A DNA stretch of 64,000 bases from Variovorax sp. OV700 (GTDB taxonomy: Bacteria; Pseudomonadota; Gammaproteobacteria; Burkholderiales; Burkholderiaceae_C). Below are positions 18,154 through 27,341 of the stretch, one piece after another. The stretch's first letter is position 1. The number at the start of each line of letters is the position of its first letter. Where the stretch lies: positions 1 through 64,000 of the forward strand of contig NZ_FNDR01000019.1 in assembly GCF_900099805.1 (NCBI RefSeq), given 5' to 3'. The notes beneath the pieces are model-generated. The model had not been told where the DNA came from. It did no database searches and worked only from the letters and a program-made list of their open reading frames with translations. The position numbers and the translations under genes are program-made.

Positions 18154-18927
18154 TCATCTCCACGTCTTTTTCTTTTTCCAACGCCGCTCGCCGCGCACGC
18201 CGTCGTCCTTGACGCCAAGGTAGAACTCCTTGATGTCCTCTTTCTCGCGCAGGCGTTCGCAGGTGTCTTCCATCACGATGCGGCCGTTCTCGAGAACGTA
18301 CCCGTGGTCGGAGGCGTTGAGCGCCATGTTGGCGTTCTGCTCGACCAACAAAATGGTGGTGCCGCGCTCGCGGTTGATGCGCACGACGATCTCGAAAATC
18401 TCTTTCGTCAGTTTGGGGCTGAGGCCGAGGCTGGGTTCGTCGAGCAGGATGAGGTGCGGCGCAGCCATGATGGCGCGCGAAATCGCGAGCATCTGCTGCT
18501 GGCCGCCCGAGAGCAGGCCGGCGTCCTGCGTGGCACGCTCACGCAGGATGGGAAAGTAGCTGTAGACGCTCTCCATGTCTCTCGCCACGCCGTCGCGGTC
18601 CTTGCGGGTGTAAGCGCCCATGAGCAGGTTTTCTCTCACCGAGAGCAACGGAAACACTTCGCGGCCTTCGGGCACGTGGCTCAGGCCCTGCTGCACGATG
18701 TAGGCCGGGTCCTTGGCGGTGATGTTCTTGCCCTGGAATTCGATGCTGCCCTTTCTCGGGTCGATGATTCCCGAGATGGTTTTCAGGATGGTCGTTTTTC
18801 CTGCGCCGTTCGAACCCAGGACCGTCACGATCTCGCCCTGCCTGACTTTCAGGCTCACGCCGCGGATGGCCTTGATAGGGCCGTAGGCGCTTTCGACGTT
18901 GAGCAGTTGGAGGACGACGTCGGTCAT
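18154..18927 (-). CDS. livF: Branched-chain-type ABC transporter ATP-binding protein LivF
   Basis: This 257-residue ATPase has Walker A GSNGAGKTT, signature LSGGQQQMLAI and Walker B LILLDEPS, followed by the H-loop region. It pairs with LivG to power uptake through LivH-LivM. A lysine/arginine-rich tail (KKKKTWR) follows the usual end. It is separated from livG by 475 bp that carry an inverted-repeat element, whereas all other neighbours in this operon nearly touch. Confidence 0.92.
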   Translation of the reverse strand: MTDVVLQLLNVESAYGPIKAIRGVSLKVRQGEIVTVLGSNGAGKTTILKTISGIIDPRKGSIEFQGKNITAKDPAYIVQQGLSHVPEGREVFPLLSVRENLLMGAYTRKDRDGVARDMESVYSYFPILRERATQDAGLLSGGQQQMLAISRAIMAAPHLILLDEPSLGLSPKLTKEIFEIVVRINRERGTTILLVEQNANMALNASDHGYVLENGRIVMEDTCERLREKEDIKEFYLGVKDDGVRGERRWKKKKTWR

Positions 18928-18958
18928 GGCGTTGGTCTTTTTGCTTCAAACGGGGAGC

Positions 18959-19337
18959 GGCGTTGGGGCCCATGCCCCCGGCGGGCCGACGTCACCGGCC
19001 GCTTCGCGGCTCCCCTGCGCTGCTCACGACAGGCGGGGTCTCGCAGAACTCGCTCCACTGCGTTGCGCTCAAACAGCTGCGAGCCCTGATCCGCCCGTCG
19101 CTCCGCTGCTCGGCGGTGCCTCAACGGCCCGCCGGGGGCATGGGCCCCAACGCCGTGGGCACGCTCAGGGTGATTTCTCCACCCCAAAGCCCGGTGTGCG
19201 GTGCGGGGTGGGCGCCCCCTCTGTGCCGCCGAGGAGCGCAGCGTTTCGCGGATCAGGGCTCGCAGCTGTTTGAGCGAAGCGAGTTCTGCGAGACCCCGCG
19301 AAACGCGAGCACCGCAGGGGAGCCGCGAAGCGGCCGG
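18959..19337. repeat. Interleaved inverted-repeat element inside the liv operon (copy 1)
   Basis: The 475-bp livG-livF gap (18928-19402) has no credible gene and is dominated by repeats. One pair is perfect over 29 bp (18959-18987 with 19126-19154). A second, longer pair runs 18995-19116 with 19226-19337, imperfect but highly similar. The pairs interleave. The segment 19228-19318 matches 52886-52976 of the second element with only 2 differences in 91 bp. No transposase, terminal target duplication or coding potential is evident. It is probably a non-autonomous or mosaic extragenic repeat inserted into the operon. Confidence 0.8.
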
Positions 19338-19402
19338 CATAGTGGGGGCGCCCGCGCCGTGCCGCATGCCGGGCGTCTCCAACGAAGCAGCGAACAAGGC
19401 AT

Positions 19403-20224
19403 TCATGCCGCCACCCTTCTCAAGCTGCTCACATCGTCCACGGTCCCGAGATAAGCCTCGATGACACGCGCATCCGCTTGCACTTCGCGCGGCGTGCCGG
19501 TGGCCAGGACCTCGCCCATGTTCATAGCCAGCACGCGGTCGGACACCTTCGACACCAGCGACATGTCGTGCTCGACCATCAGCACCGACACGCCCAGCTC
19601 TTGCTGGATGTCCTGGATCCAGAACGCCATGTCGGCCGTTTCCTCGACATTGAGCCCCGACGATGGTTCGTCGAGCAGCAGCAGCTTGGGCTCTGTGCAC
19701 AAGGCCCGAGCAAGCTCCACCACCTTGCGGACCCCATAAGGCAGGCCCGCCACCATCGAATCGCGGTGATGCTGCAGGTCCAGCAGCTCGATCACCTGCT
19801 CCGCTTTCTCGCGCGCCGCGATCTCGGCGCGGCGGGTGGCGGGCGTGAAGAACACCTCGCTCCAGAAACCCGTCTGCCGATGAGTGTGACGGCCGATCAG
19901 CAGGTTGTGCAACACGGTGGCGTGTTCGAAGAGTTCGATGTTCTGGAAGGTTCGCGCAATGCCGAGCGCAGCAATCGCATGGGGTGCCTGGTGCGTCAAG
20001 GCCAATGGGCCGGCCGCTTCGCCGTGCCACGTGATCTCGCCCATGGTCGGCGTGTAGATGCGGCTGATGAGGTTGAACACCGTCGTCTTGCCCGCACCGT
20101 TGGGGCCGATCAGCGTGAACACCTCGCCGCGGCGCACGTCGAAGCTCACCTTGTTGACCGCGAGCACGCCGCCGAAGCGCACGCTCAGGTCTTTCGCCGA
20201 AAGAAGAACGTCGCCGCTGCTCAT
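19403..20224 (-). CDS. livG: Branched-chain-type ABC transporter ATP-binding protein LivG
   Basis: This 273-residue ATPase begins at MSSGDVLLSAKDLSVRFGG. Walker A is GPNGAGKTT, the signature is the LivG-type LPYGVRKVVELARAL, and Walker B is LLLLDEPSSGLN. The ATG overlaps the livM stop (ATGA), giving translational coupling. It supplies one of the two nucleotide-binding subunits of the uptake complex. Confidence 0.92.
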   Translation of the reverse strand: MSSGDVLLSAKDLSVRFGGVLAVNKVSFDVRRGEVFTLIGPNGAGKTTVFNLISRIYTPTMGEITWHGEAAGPLALTHQAPHAIAALGIARTFQNIELFEHATVLHNLLIGRHTHRQTGFWSEVFFTPATRRAEIAAREKAEQVIELLDLQHHRDSMVAGLPYGVRKVVELARALCTEPKLLLLDEPSSGLNVEETADMAFWIQDIQQELGVSVLMVEHDMSLVSKVSDRVLAMNMGEVLATGTPREVQADARVIEAYLGTVDDVSSLRRVAA

Positions 20225-21297
20225 CTCAGCCGATCCGACTTGGTGAACGACTTCTGTCGCTTGAACAGCCCCTTGCGGTAGAACGGAAAGAGCTGCAGCC
20301 AGGTCCGGATCTTGAGCCAGCGTCCGTAAAGCCCCAGCGGCTCGAACAGCACGAAGGCGATCAGCACCAGGCCGTACACCAGCCCCTGCAGCCCCGGTGC
20401 CTGTCCGACCACGGCCGGCAACCAGTCCTTGCCCATCGAGATCAGTTGCGGCATCGCGATCAGGAAGATCGCACCCAGGAACGCACCGTGCACCGAACCG
20501 AGTCCGCCGATCACCACCATCAGCAGCAGGTCGATGGACTGCAGGATGTTGAACTGGTCTGGTGAGATGAAGCTGAGCTTGTGCGCGTACAGCGCGCCCC
20601 CCAGCCCCGCGAGCGCGGCCGAAATCGCGAACGACATCGTCTTGTAGCGCGCCAGGTGAATGCCCATGCTCTGCGCGGAAATCTCTGAATCGCGGATGGC
20701 GACGAAAGCGCGGCCTGTCGGCGAGCGCAGCAGGTTCAGGATGCCCAGCGTGCTGAGCACCGCCACCACCAGGCACAAGAAGTAGAAGCCGTTGCCCGAC
20801 CCCAGCGACCAGCCGAAGAGCTGCGGCGACTTCACGTGAAGCCCCGAATTGCCACCCGTGACGCTATCCCAGCGCGCGAACACTTCCTCGACGATGAAGC
20901 CGAACGAAAGCGTCGCGATGCCGAGGTAGATACCCTTCACGCGCAAGGCCGGCAGGGCCACCACCACGCCCACCGCCGCCGAGAGCGCCGCGGCCGCGAG
21001 CAGCGCGATCGGAAACGGCACGCCCAGGTTGGTCAGCACGCCCTGCGTATAGGCGCCCGCGCCAAGGAACGCCGCGTGGCCGATGGAGAACTGCCCCGTG
21101 AAGCCCGCCAGCAGCATCAGCCCCAGACCGACGATGCCGTAGATCAGCACGAAGGTCAGCTGCGCGAGCCAGTATTCGTCGATCACCCATGGCGCGACGA
21201 TGAGGAACGCGACCAGGAGCCCATACCAGAACACATGGCCGCCGTGCCGCGCAAGGCGGATGTCCTGGTCGTAGCTGGTCTTGAAGATGAAGCGCAT
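20221..21297 (-). CDS. livM: Branched-chain-type ABC transporter permease LivM
   Basis: This 358-residue permease has about eight to ten transmembrane helices and the LivM/LivH family loop (AFVAIRDSEISAQSMGI). The 40-residue C-terminal cytosolic tail is basic. It follows livH by 6 bp. With LivH it forms the membrane channel of the high-affinity uptake system. Confidence 0.9.
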   Translation of the reverse strand: MRFIFKTSYDQDIRLARHGGHVFWYGLLVAFLIVAPWVIDEYWLAQLTFVLIYGIVGLGLMLLAGFTGQFSIGHAAFLGAGAYTQGVLTNLGVPFPIALLAAAALSAAVGVVVALPALRVKGIYLGIATLSFGFIVEEVFARWDSVTGGNSGLHVKSPQLFGWSLGSGNGFYFLCLVVAVLSTLGILNLLRSPTGRAFVAIRDSEISAQSMGIHLARYKTMSFAISAALAGLGGALYAHKLSFISPDQFNILQSIDLLLMVVIGGLGSVHGAFLGAIFLIAMPQLISMGKDWLPAVVGQAPGLQGLVYGLVLIAFVLFEPLGLYGRWLKIRTWLQLFPFYRKGLFKRQKSFTKSDRLR

Positions 21298-21303
21298 ATC
21301 GGA

Positions 21304-22179
21304 CTACACCTTCTTGCGCAGCTTTTCGCCGAACAGGCCATTGGGTTTGATCATCAGCATCAGCAGCACCACGATGTAGGGCGCCGTGTCCTTGAAACCG
21401 TCGGGCAAATAGAAACCCGCGAACGATTCGACGATGCCGATCACCAGCCCGCCGACGATGGCTCCCGGCAGGCTGCCGAAGCCGCCCACCACCGCGGCCG
21501 GAAAGGCCTTGAGCCCGATGAAGCCCATGTTCGCGTGCACGAAGGTGATGGGCGCAAGCAACATGCCGGCAATGGCCGCGACCGCCGCCGCGAGCCCCCA
21601 CACCAATCCGTTCAGGCGCTTCACCGGAATGCCCATGTAGTACGCCGCGAGCTGGTTCTGCGACGAGGCTTGCATGGCAATGCCGAGCTTGCTGTAGCGG
21701 AACATCGCGAACAACAGGCCGCAGAGAATGGCCGTGGCAATGATGATGGCCAGCTGCTCGAGATTGACCACCAGTCCGCCGAGCTTCCAGATCTGGTCCT
21801 TGTAGGGCGCGGCCAGCGTGTGGGTGTCGGTGCCGATGCCCGGCACCATGGTGATGAGGCCGCGCGCCACGTAGGCAATGCCGATGGTCAGCATCACGAT
21901 GGAGAACTGCGGCTGCCCGAGGATCGGGCGGATCACCACCAGTTCGAGCAGCACGCCGAAGGCGGCCATAGCCACTACCGCGAGGATGGCCGCGAGCCAG
22001 AACGGCAGGCCGAACAGCGACATGCCGGCAAATGCACCGAAGGCGCCGAGCATCATCAGATCGCCCTGCGCAAAGCTCACGGTTTCGGTGGCCTTGTAGA
22101 TCAGCACGAAGCCCAGCGCGATCAAGCCATAGATGCAACCCTGAGCAATGCCTGAGAGAAGGAGCTGGAGAGTCTGCAT
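21304..22179 (-). CDS. livH: Branched-chain-type ABC transporter permease LivH
   Basis: This 291-residue permease of the LivH family has hydrophobic segments throughout and the conserved region SSQNQLAAYYMGIPV that contacts the ATPases. It is the first transporter gene on this strand, 21 bp after the AraC-type regulator gene. The regulator and transporter may share a transcript. Confidence 0.9.
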   Translation of the reverse strand: MQTLQLLLSGIAQGCIYGLIALGFVLIYKATETVSFAQGDLMMLGAFGAFAGMSLFGLPFWLAAILAVVAMAAFGVLLELVVIRPILGQPQFSIVMLTIGIAYVARGLITMVPGIGTDTHTLAAPYKDQIWKLGGLVVNLEQLAIIIATAILCGLLFAMFRYSKLGIAMQASSQNQLAAYYMGIPVKRLNGLVWGLAAAVAAIAGMLLAPITFVHANMGFIGLKAFPAAVVGGFGSLPGAIVGGLVIGIVESFAGFYLPDGFKDTAPYIVVLLMLMIKPNGLFGEKLRKKV

Positions 22180-22200
22180 GCGGCTTCTGTCTCCCTGCGC

Positions 22201-23028
22201 CTAGTGCCTGAGGCCGCCGGCTGCGTCATGCAGCGCCAGGCGGCGCGAGCCGGCCAGGATGTCGCTCGGTTTGAGTCCGTAGACCTGGCGAATCGAATGG
22301 CTGAAGTGCGTCGAATCGGGGTAGCCGGCGTCCAGCGCGATATCGGTCAGCGTGCTGGTCTGGCGCACGTAGCGCAGCAGGCTGCGCGCGCGCTTCCAGG
22401 CCCGGAAGGCGCGAAACGCCATGCCGGTCTCCTGCTTGAACAGATGCAGGAAACGCGAGAACGAGAGGTGCACCGAGGCCGCGCAGTCTTCGGCCGAGGC
22501 GGGCGCGGCCGGGTCGGCATTGATGGCGTCGATGACCTTGCGGATGCGTGCATCGAGCGCGCGCGGCGCCAGCGCCTCGCCGAAGAAGATGCGGTCGAAC
22601 TCCAGGCCTTCGAAGCTCTGGCGGCCCGAGAGTCCAAGCAGCTGCGCGTGCGCATCGCGCATGTGCTGCACGAACGCCGGCGCATCGACCGGCCCGCAAT
22701 GCTGCAGAAAGCCGGGCAGGCGCGCGGGATCGACGGACTCGGATTCGATCAGCAAATTGAAGATGAGCGGATGCGCGCTTTCCACCCGATGCGGCACGTG
22801 CGGCGGCACCACCAGCAGCTCGCCCGTCTGCCAGGCGCCCCCGCCGATGCAGAGGCGGTTGGGCGGCGCACCGGCCGGCGACACGTACACGCCATGCCCG
22901 CCCACCGTGCGTTCCGCCGCGGCACCGAGCAGGCCCGCGTAGAACACCCGCTGATGCGTGAGCCACATCAGGCGCTCCCCGCGCTCCGGGCCGCCACTTT
23001 CGGGCGGCGCCGTCTTCGTTCGCTGCAT
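22201..23028 (-). CDS. AraC-family transcriptional regulator
   Basis: This 275-residue protein has an N-terminal cupin-like sensor part (GELLVVPPHVPHRVES) and a C-terminal AraC double helix-turn-helix. The latter shows LSFSRFLHLFKQETGMAFRAF and IALDAGYPDSTHFSHSIRQVYGLKPSDI. The start at 23028 has AGGAG 9 nt upstream. An ATG at 23046 is possible. It lies just upstream of livH in the same direction, so it is the obvious candidate regulator of the uptake/CoA-ligase operon. The ligand is unknown. Confidence 0.85.
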   Translation of the reverse strand: MQRTKTAPPESGGPERGERLMWLTHQRVFYAGLLGAAAERTVGGHGVYVSPAGAPPNRLCIGGGAWQTGELLVVPPHVPHRVESAHPLIFNLLIESESVDPARLPGFLQHCGPVDAPAFVQHMRDAHAQLLGLSGRQSFEGLEFDRIFFGEALAPRALDARIRKVIDAINADPAAPASAEDCAASVHLSFSRFLHLFKQETGMAFRAFRAWKRARSLLRYVRQTSTLTDIALDAGYPDSTHFSHSIRQVYGLKPSDILAGSRRLALHDAAGGLRH

Positions 23029-23138
23029 GGTGTCTGTCTCCTGCATCCGGCCGCCGTCGGCCAGGGGCCGGCGTTGCGTTGGCTGGATCGTAGCGGCCGG
23101 GGCCTGCTGCAAGGCGTCCATTTGCGCGGGGACTTTCC

Positions 23139-24083
23139 CTAGGCCGGCAGAAGCGCGCGGCGGAGCTCGGCGCAGCACAGCGCAATGGCCGTATGGGCCT
23201 CGTCGAGCACCTTGCCCATGGTGATGAAGCCATGGATCTGGCGCTCGAAGCAAACGTACGCCGCGCGATTGCCGGCGGCTGTCAGCGCCTCGGCGTAGGC
23301 CATGCCTTCGTCCCGCAGCGGGTCGTAGCCGGCGGTGAGCACCAGCGCGGGCGGCAGGCCCGAGAGGTCGCCGTGCAGCAACGGCGATGCGCGCCAATCG
23401 AGGTCGTGCCGGGCGTTGTCGATGTAGTGGTCGTGAAAGTAGGCCATCGTGTCGCGGGTCAGCAGGTATCCCTGGCCGTTGGCCTCATGCGAGGGGTGGC
23501 CGCGGCGCTGGTCCGTGGCGGGATAGATCAGCAGCTGGAAGGCGATGGGCAGGTCGCCCGAATCGCGCGCCGCAATGGCGGCCACCGCCGCGAGATTGCC
23601 GCCGGCGCTGTCGCCGCCCACGGCCAGGCGCCCTGCATCGAGCCCCAGCGAAAGGGCTTGGCGATGCACCCAGCGCGTGGCCACCAGCACGTCGTCCACG
23701 GCAGCCGGAAACCGATGCTCCGGTCCCATGCGGTAGTCGATCGATGCGACCGCGCAGCCCGCGCCGTTGGCGAGCGATCGGCACAGCACGTCATGGGTGT
23801 CGAGATCGCCGATGACCCAGCCGCCGCCATGAAAGTAGACGAGCACCGGCAGTGCAGCGCCGGCCGTGGAGCCCAAGGGGCGATACAGGCGCACCGGGAT
23901 GGCGCCCCGCGGCCCTTCGGCGTTCAGCTCACGGACTTCGGCGACCTGCGGCGCCTCGGGCTGGGTGGCGGCGCGCCGGTCGCGATAGAACGCGCGCGCC
24001 TCGGCCGGCGAGAGGGTGTGAGTCGGCGGGATGCTGCGCGCCTCGATGAAGTCGAGCAAGGCGCGCGCCTGGGGGTGCAGCAT
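23139..24083 (-). CDS. Alpha/beta hydrolase, hormone-sensitive-lipase (Aes-like) family
   Basis: This 314-residue esterase has the oxyanion motif HGGGW, the nucleophile elbow GDSAGG, an acid in YDPLRDEG and a catalytic His in IHGF. The arrangement is typical of family IV bacterial esterases. It is cytosolic (no signal peptide). The start MLHPQARALLDF is supported by GGAGACACC just upstream. It lies between purT and the AraC gene on the same strand. The substrate is unknown, probably short-chain esters. Confidence 0.87.
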   Translation of the reverse strand: MLHPQARALLDFIEARSIPPTHTLSPAEARAFYRDRRAATQPEAPQVAEVRELNAEGPRGAIPVRLYRPLGSTAGAALPVLVYFHGGGWVIGDLDTHDVLCRSLANGAGCAVASIDYRMGPEHRFPAAVDDVLVATRWVHRQALSLGLDAGRLAVGGDSAGGNLAAVAAIAARDSGDLPIAFQLLIYPATDQRRGHPSHEANGQGYLLTRDTMAYFHDHYIDNARHDLDWRASPLLHGDLSGLPPALVLTAGYDPLRDEGMAYAEALTAAGNRAAYVCFERQIHGFITMGKVLDEAHTAIALCCAELRRALLPA

Positions 24084-24202
24084 GGTGTCTCCGGTGGGTC
24101 GGGCAGAGGTTCTCCCGATCTCATCCGCACGATGCCCGCAGGCGCCGCTCGCCGCTTGCGAAAACTGGCTGTCAACCTTTTGACTGTGCCGCGCGTGGCG
24201 CT

Positions 24203-25417
24203 TCAGGCCTTGCGCGGTTTCACGCGCGAGGCGGCTTCCTTGGCCAGCTTGCGGGCGGTGTCGGTGTCGGCCGCATGCACCAGGGCCACGCCCATGCGGC
24301 GCTTGGCAAAGCTCTCGGGCTTGCCGAACAGGCGGATGTCGCTGCCGGGCACCTGCAGCGCCTCGGCCACGCCGTCGAACGCAATCCCGGTGGCATCGAC
24401 GCCGCCGTAGATCACCGCGCTGGCGCCTGGGCTCTTGAGCGAGGTGTCCACCGGCAGGCCGAGGATGGCTCGCGCATGCAGCTCGAACTCGTTCTGCCAT
24501 TGCGTGGCCATGGTGACCATGCCGGTGTCGTGCGGACGCGGGCTCACTTCGCTGAACCAGACTTCATCGCCCTTCACGAACAGCTCGACGCCGAACAGGC
24601 CCTGGCCGCCGAGGTCCGCCGTGACAGCCTCTGCGATCTGCTGCGCCTTCTGCAGCGCGGCCGGTGCCATGGCATGCGGCTGCCAGCTCTCGACATAGTC
24701 GCCGCTCACCTGCACGTGGCCAATGGGTTCGCAGAACTGCGTTTGCACCGCGCCGGCCGCGTCCTTGGCACGCACGGTCAGGAGCGTGATCTCGTAGTCG
24801 AAGTCGATGAAGCCCTCGACGATGACCCGGCCGTGGCTCACGCGGCCGCCGGCCATGGCGTAGTCCCAGGCCTTCTGCACGTCGGCCGGGCCGTCGATCT
24901 TGCTCTGGCCCTTGCCGGAGCTGCTCATCACGGGCTTGACGATGCAGGGATACCCAATACCTTTCCCGTCCGCGCCGTCGATGGCGGCCTGGAGCTCGGC
25001 CAGCGAGTCGCAGAACTTGTAAGGGCTGGTGGGCACGCCCAGCGTTTCGGCCGCCAGGCGGCGAATGCCTTCGCGGTCCATCGTGAGGCGGGCGGCGCGG
25101 GCGGTGGGAATCACGCGCACCACGCCGGCGTCTTCGAGCTGCTGCAGCATCGGCGTGGCGATGGCCTCGATCTCGGGCACCACGAGCAGGGGTTTCTCGG
25201 CCTCGATGAGCGCCTTGAGCTGCTCGGGGTCGCTCATGGTGATGGTGCGTGCGTGGTGCGCCACCTGCTGGCCGGGCGCGTTGTCGTAGCGGTCGACCGC
25301 GATGGTCTCGACGCCAAGGCGCTGCAGGGCGATGAGCACCTCCTTGCCGAGCTCGCCGGAGCCGAGCAGCATCACGCGGGTGGCGGAGGGGGAAAGAGGG
25401 GTGCCGAGGGTGGTCAT
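24203..25417 (-). CDS. purT: Formate-dependent phosphoribosylglycinamide formyltransferase (GAR transformylase 2)
   Basis: This 404-residue ATP-grasp enzyme matches PurT, which forms formyl-GAR from GAR, formate and ATP in purine synthesis. Markers are [22 protein letters not shown] at the start, [11 protein letters not shown] and [15 protein letters not shown]. The start at [10 protein letters not shown] is chosen, because longer readings upstream are not family-like. Length is close to the E. coli protein (392). It is divergent from the 3-hydroxybutyryl-CoA dehydrogenase gene. Confidence 0.95.
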   Translation of the reverse strand: MTTLGTPLSPSATRVMLLGSGELGKEVLIALQRLGVETIAVDRYDNAPGQQVAHHARTITMSDPEQLKALIEAEKPLLVVPEIEAIATPMLQQLEDAGVVRVIPTARAARLTMDREGIRRLAAETLGVPTSPYKFCDSLAELQAAIDGADGKGIGYPCIVKPVMSSSGKGQSKIDGPADVQKAWDYAMAGGRVSHGRVIVEGFIDFDYEITLLTVRAKDAAGAVQTQFCEPIGHVQVSGDYVESWQPHAMAPAALQKAQQIAEAVTADLGGQGLFGVELFVKGDEVWFSEVSPRPHDTGMVTMATQWQNEFELHARAILGLPVDTSLKSPGASAVIYGGVDATGIAFDGVAEALQVPGSDIRLFGKPESFAKRRMGVALVHAADTDTARKLAKEAASRVKPRKA

Positions 25418-25603
25418 GGTCGGGATCGAAAAGAGAGAAGAAAAGTCAACCGCCGCACTGTAAGCCACCCGCGGGCGCCCCGTGTCACGCGCGGCAACGG
25501 AGGCCTGGCGGGGCTGCTTCACAATCGATCTCCTGCCGCGGCGGCGGCCAGCGCCCCACCCGCTCCCCTTCCCCCGTTTTTTTCTTCTTCAAGGAGTTTT
25601 CTC

Positions 25604-26452
25604 ATGACGATCCAGACTGTCGGCATCATCGGCGCCGGAACGATGGGCAATGGCATTGCACAGGCCTGCGCGGTGGCCGGCGTCAACGTGGTGATGGTCG
25701 ACATTGCCCAGGCGGCGGTCGACAAGGGCCTGGCCACCGTTTCGGGCAGCCTCGACCGGCTGATCAAGAAAGAGAAGCTCACGGCCGAGCAAAAGGCCGC
25801 GGCGCTTGCGCTGATCAAGGGCTCGACGAATTACGACGACCTGAAGAGCGCGCAGCTGGTGATCGAGGCCGCCACCGAGAACCATGCGCTCAAGCTCAAG
25901 ATCCTGAAGCAGATCGACGAGCTGCTGGCGCCCGAGGTGATCATTGCCTCGAACACCTCCTCGATCTCGATCACCCAGCTCGCGGCCGCCACCTCGCGGC
26001 CCGACCGCTTCATCGGCATGCACTTTTTCAACCCCGTGCCGATGATGGCGCTGGTGGAACTGATCCGCGGCTACCTCACGAGCGACGCGACGCATGACGC
26101 CGTCAAGGCGCTGGCCGAGACGCTCGGCAAGTCGCCGATCACGGTGAAGAACGCGCCTGGCTTCGTGGTGAACCGCATCCTGGTGCCGATGATCAACGAG
26201 GCCTTCTTCGTGCTGGCCGAAGGCATCGCCACGGCCGAAGACATCGACGCCGGCATGAAGCTGGGCTGCAACCAGCCGATCGGTCCGCTGGCGCTGGCCG
26301 ACATGATCGGGCTCGATGTGTGCCTGGCCGTGATGGAGGTCTACCTCGAGCAGTTCGGCGATTCCAAGTACCGCCCCTGCCCGCTCCTGAAGGAAATGGT
26401 CGCGGCCGGCCAGCTCGGGCGCAAGACGGGGCGCGGCGTGTACGCCTACTGA
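25604..26452 (+). CDS. 3-hydroxybutyryl-CoA dehydrogenase
   Basis: This 282-residue enzyme oxidises 3-hydroxyacyl-CoA (or reduces acetoacetyl-CoA) using NAD(P). The Rossmann motif GIIGAGTMGNGIA is at residues 7-19 and the catalytic His lies in the segment MHFFNPVPMMALVEL. It ends GRKTGRGVYAY, as usual for the family (Hbd/PaaH-like). AAGGAG sits 7 nt before the ATG. It is followed by an enoyl-CoA hydratase gene 35 bp downstream, so the pair could run two steps of beta-oxidation or butanoate metabolism. Confidence 0.93.
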   Translation: MTIQTVGIIGAGTMGNGIAQACAVAGVNVVMVDIAQAAVDKGLATVSGSLDRLIKKEKLTAEQKAAALALIKGSTNYDDLKSAQLVIEAATENHALKLKILKQIDELLAPEVIIASNTSSISITQLAAATSRPDRFIGMHFFNPVPMMALVELIRGYLTSDATHDAVKALAETLGKSPITVKNAPGFVVNRILVPMINEAFFVLAEGIATAEDIDAGMKLGCNQPIGPLALADMIGLDVCLAVMEVYLEQFGDSKYRPCPLLKEMVAAGQLGRKTGRGVYAY

Positions 26453-26487
26453 GCGTCATCCAACAAGAACAAAAGGAGACAAAAACC

Positions 26488-27303
26488 ATGACCGCCGTGC
26501 CCACCAACCCTCCGCCGGAAGGCTGCATCGACGCCCAGGTGATCGACCATGTCTTGCTGATCGGCATCAACCGCCCGGCCAAGCGCAACGGCTGGACGCC
26601 GCCGATGTTCAAGCAACTGGCCGAGGCCTACACCCGGCTCGACGACGATCCCGACCTGCGCGTGGGCGTGCTGCACGCCTTCGGCGACCACTTCACGGCC
26701 GGGCTCGACCTGCCGGCAGTCACCGAGTACATGAAGCGCGGCGAGAAGGCCATTCCGGCCGGGCTGGTGGAGCCGCACGACTTCGGCCTGCCCGGCTACC
26801 GCCGCCGCACCAAGCCGATGGTGGTGGCGGTGAAGGGCATCTGCTTCACGGTCGGCATCGAGCTGATGCTGGGCGCCGACATCGTGGTGGCGGCCGACAA
26901 CTGCCGCTTCTCGCAGATGGAGGTGCAGCGCGGCATCATGGCCACAGGCGGCGCCACGCTGCGCATGGCCGAGCGCGCGGGTGTGGGCAACGCGATGCTG
27001 CACCTGCTCACGGCCGACGAGTTCGACAGCGCCGAGGCCTATCGCCTCAACTTCGTGCAGAAGGTGGTGCCGGCCGGGCAGGAGCTCGACGCGGCGCTGG
27101 CCATTGCGCAGCGCATCGCGGCGCAGGCGCCGCTGGCGGTGGTGGCCACCCGGCTCAACGTGATCAAGGCAGTGGAACAGGGGCCCCTCGCGGCAGTGTC
27201 GGAATTCATCGAGACGCAGAAGCGCCTGTCGAACAGCGAGGACGCAGCCGAAGGCGTGCGCTCCTTCGTCGAACGCCGGCCCGCGCGCTTCAGCGGCCTT
27301 TGA
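26488..27303 (+). CDS. Enoyl-CoA hydratase/isomerase (crotonase) family protein
   Basis: This 271-residue crotonase-fold protein has oxyanion-hole segments HFTAGLDLPAV and GICFTVGIELMLGADIV. A single glutamate equivalent to FadB Glu139 appears in SQMEVQRGIMATGG, while the other classical position is not obvious. Some family members act as isomerases or hydrolases rather than hydratases. Its stop codon overlaps a run of ATG triplets that may start the next gene. Confidence 0.85.
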   Translation: MTAVPTNPPPEGCIDAQVIDHVLLIGINRPAKRNGWTPPMFKQLAEAYTRLDDDPDLRVGVLHAFGDHFTAGLDLPAVTEYMKRGEKAIPAGLVEPHDFGLPGYRRRTKPMVVAVKGICFTVGIELMLGADIVVAADNCRFSQMEVQRGIMATGGATLRMAERAGVGNAMLHLLTADEFDSAEAYRLNFVQKVVPAGQELDAALAIAQRIAAQAPLAVVATRLNVIKAVEQGPLAAVSEFIETQKRLSNSEDAAEGVRSFVERRPARFSGL

Positions 27304-27317
27304 TGATGATGATGATG
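27301..27317 (+). repeat. Five tandem ATG triplets overlapping a stop codon
   Basis: The TGA stop of the crotonase gene (27301-27303) runs directly into five consecutive ATGs (27303-27317), all in the frame of the next gene. This could allow re-initiation at several adjacent starts. The alternative start of that gene is the ATG at 27342, which begins the signal peptide. Confidence 0.6.
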
Positions 27318-27341
27318 AATTCCACCGGAGCGCCGCTGCCC

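Noticed and set aside
18900-19460. Open frames through the livG-livF gap
   Set aside because: They lie inside inverted repeats and differ in each frame. The translations show no domain or start signal.
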